DNA of 64,000 bases from Balaenoptera acutorostrata. Lineage: Eukaryota; Chordata; Mammalia; Artiodactyla; Balaenopteridae. The stretch covers positions 1 to 64,000 of the forward strand of contig NW_026645840.1 of NCBI RefSeq assembly GCF_949987535.1. The letters are read 5' to 3'. Below, piece after piece: positions 63,325 through 64,000 of this stretch. The notes below the pieces were generated by a model, which did no database searches, had not been told where the DNA came from, and worked only from the letters and a program-made list of their open reading frames with translations. The position numbers and the translations under genes are program-made. The first letter of the stretch is position 1, and each line of letters starts with the position of its first letter.

Positions 63325-64000
63325 TCTCATTGGTTCCCCCTCTTCCCGTTCATCCTCAGGACAAATTGCAACCTGTACGGAACAGGAGGTTAAAGGTGCT
63401 GATTCTCCAAGGAGGGAGATGGCTAGTAAATCGGCTGGAATGGCGAACCCGAGCAAAGGAGATGAGAAATGAGGTGCGTTTTAGAAACCTTTCCCGATCA
63501 CACGGTGTACCATCTTCTGGGTTTCTAATGCCTGTTTTCGACGTAGGAAGATGCCCTTGAACCTGGAGATTTGGGACCCATGGGATGGGTACCATGCAGT
63601 ATTACTTGAAAGGGTCTGCGTTGGCTCACCCAACCTCACCGAACCTCTCAGCCCCAAGAGTGTCCACCCTTATGTCTCAATCAGCTGTGGGTCTAGATAT
63701 GGTCAATCCAGGTTGCATCACAGCCCCTGAACGAATTTTGTAAGAATATCTCTCTCTTTCACTGTCTTTGTTTCACGGGTTTTGAAAAGTAATTTATTTT
63801 TATAATGGGGTTTAGCTGCTTTTCACGGCTGTGTTTATGCCGCTTTACACCCCCTTGACTCACTTACAGAGAGATATCAATACATAGGTTTGAAGATTCT
63901 TCCTAGTCAGATATATTCTTGTGCGGTGAATAGGGGGTGTTGAGTCCAGTTCACTGAAAAAGGAATAGGTCTTGTCTCTTACATATTGGGTTTATGGAAC
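63325..64000 (+). repeat. Satellite monomer 37 (partial, first 676 bp, cut by window end)
   Basis: It has a203, the 'atatctc' variant and c578, the same combination as copy 29. It is cut off at unit position 676, so the array continues beyond the window. Confidence 0.95.

Larger units (their letters stand above)
1..64000 (+). repeat. Satellite DNA array, 1,759-bp monomer, 36.4 copies (probable common cetacean satellite)
   Basis: The window is a single head-to-tail array in one orientation. The monomer is 1,759 bp and landmarks such as the palindrome (1341, 3100, 4859 ... 62906) recur at exactly that interval from end to end, so I see no insertions or deletions. Neighbouring copies differ at only a few positions. 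By eye, about half of the monomer is an antisense LINE-1 3' region and it contains a 72-bp perfect palindrome. Family assignment is from memory: a ~1.76-kb L1-derived tandem satellite is the common cetacean heterochromatin satellite. The array's existence and period are directly visible; the family and organism are inferred. Monomer boundaries are arbitrary and here follow the window start. Confidence 0.97.

Noticed and set aside
1..64000. CRISPR array or bacterial repeat system
   Set aside because: The repeat unit is 1.76 kb with no short repeat-spacer structure, and the sequence contains mammalian L1.
1..64000. rRNA, tRNA or telomeric repeats
   Set aside because: I saw no tRNA-like cloverleaf with A and B boxes, no rRNA-like conserved blocks and no TTAGGG runs.
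1..64000. A novel gene system hidden in the array
   Set aside because: Apart from substitutions, every stretch is accounted for by the same 1,759-bp unit, and no copy contains an insertion that could hold another element.

Overview
The whole window is one uninterrupted head-to-tail tandem array of a satellite DNA. The monomer is exactly 1,759 bp. The window holds 36 complete copies (1-63324) plus the first 676 bp of a 37th (63325-64000), and the array runs off both ends. Every recurring landmark I tracked falls at exact multiples of 1,759 bp, so the copies differ by substitutions only and I found no indels. I found no host gene, RNA gene or CRISPR array. Open reading frames recur once per monomer and look like by-products of the repeat.

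Likely origin: a cetacean (whale) genome, in constitutive heterochromatin. About 1.04 kb of each monomer (unit positions ~466-1340 and ~1413-1575) aligns by eye with the 3' part of a mammalian LINE-1, of the kind I know from cetartiodactyls, read on the minus strand. A long L1-derived tandem repeat of ~1.75-1.76 kb matches my recollection of the 'common cetacean satellite' (work of Arnason and colleagues; L1 origin noted by Kapitonov, Holmquist and Jurka). From memory, delphinids carry a shorter ~1.58 kb form, so 1,759 bp would favour a baleen whale or non-delphinid toothed whale. No database search was possible.

Monomer layout, using window position 1 as unit position 1: 1-465 non-L1 sequence; ~466-1340 antisense L1 3' end; 1341-1412 a perfect 72-bp palindrome with no spacer, whose ends resemble mariner-type terminal repeats of ruminants/cetartiodactyls; ~1413-1575 continuation of the same L1; ~1576-1759 non-L1 sequence joining the next copy. 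The inferred history is an old L1 3' fragment, interrupted by a short mariner-like fold-back element, captured with ~650 bp of other sequence and amplified.

Array layout: copies 1-6 (1-10554) are a very homogeneous subfamily. Copy 7 (10555-12313) is a junction chimera. Copies 8-12 (12314-21108) form a second subfamily with an alternating two-copy pattern. Copies 13-37 (21109-64000) form a third subfamily built from reshuffled monomer types, including a five-copy block (25-29) that recurs eight copies (14,072 bp) later (33-37). Variation is concentrated in the L1 3' half of the monomer. The palindrome and its surroundings are almost invariant.
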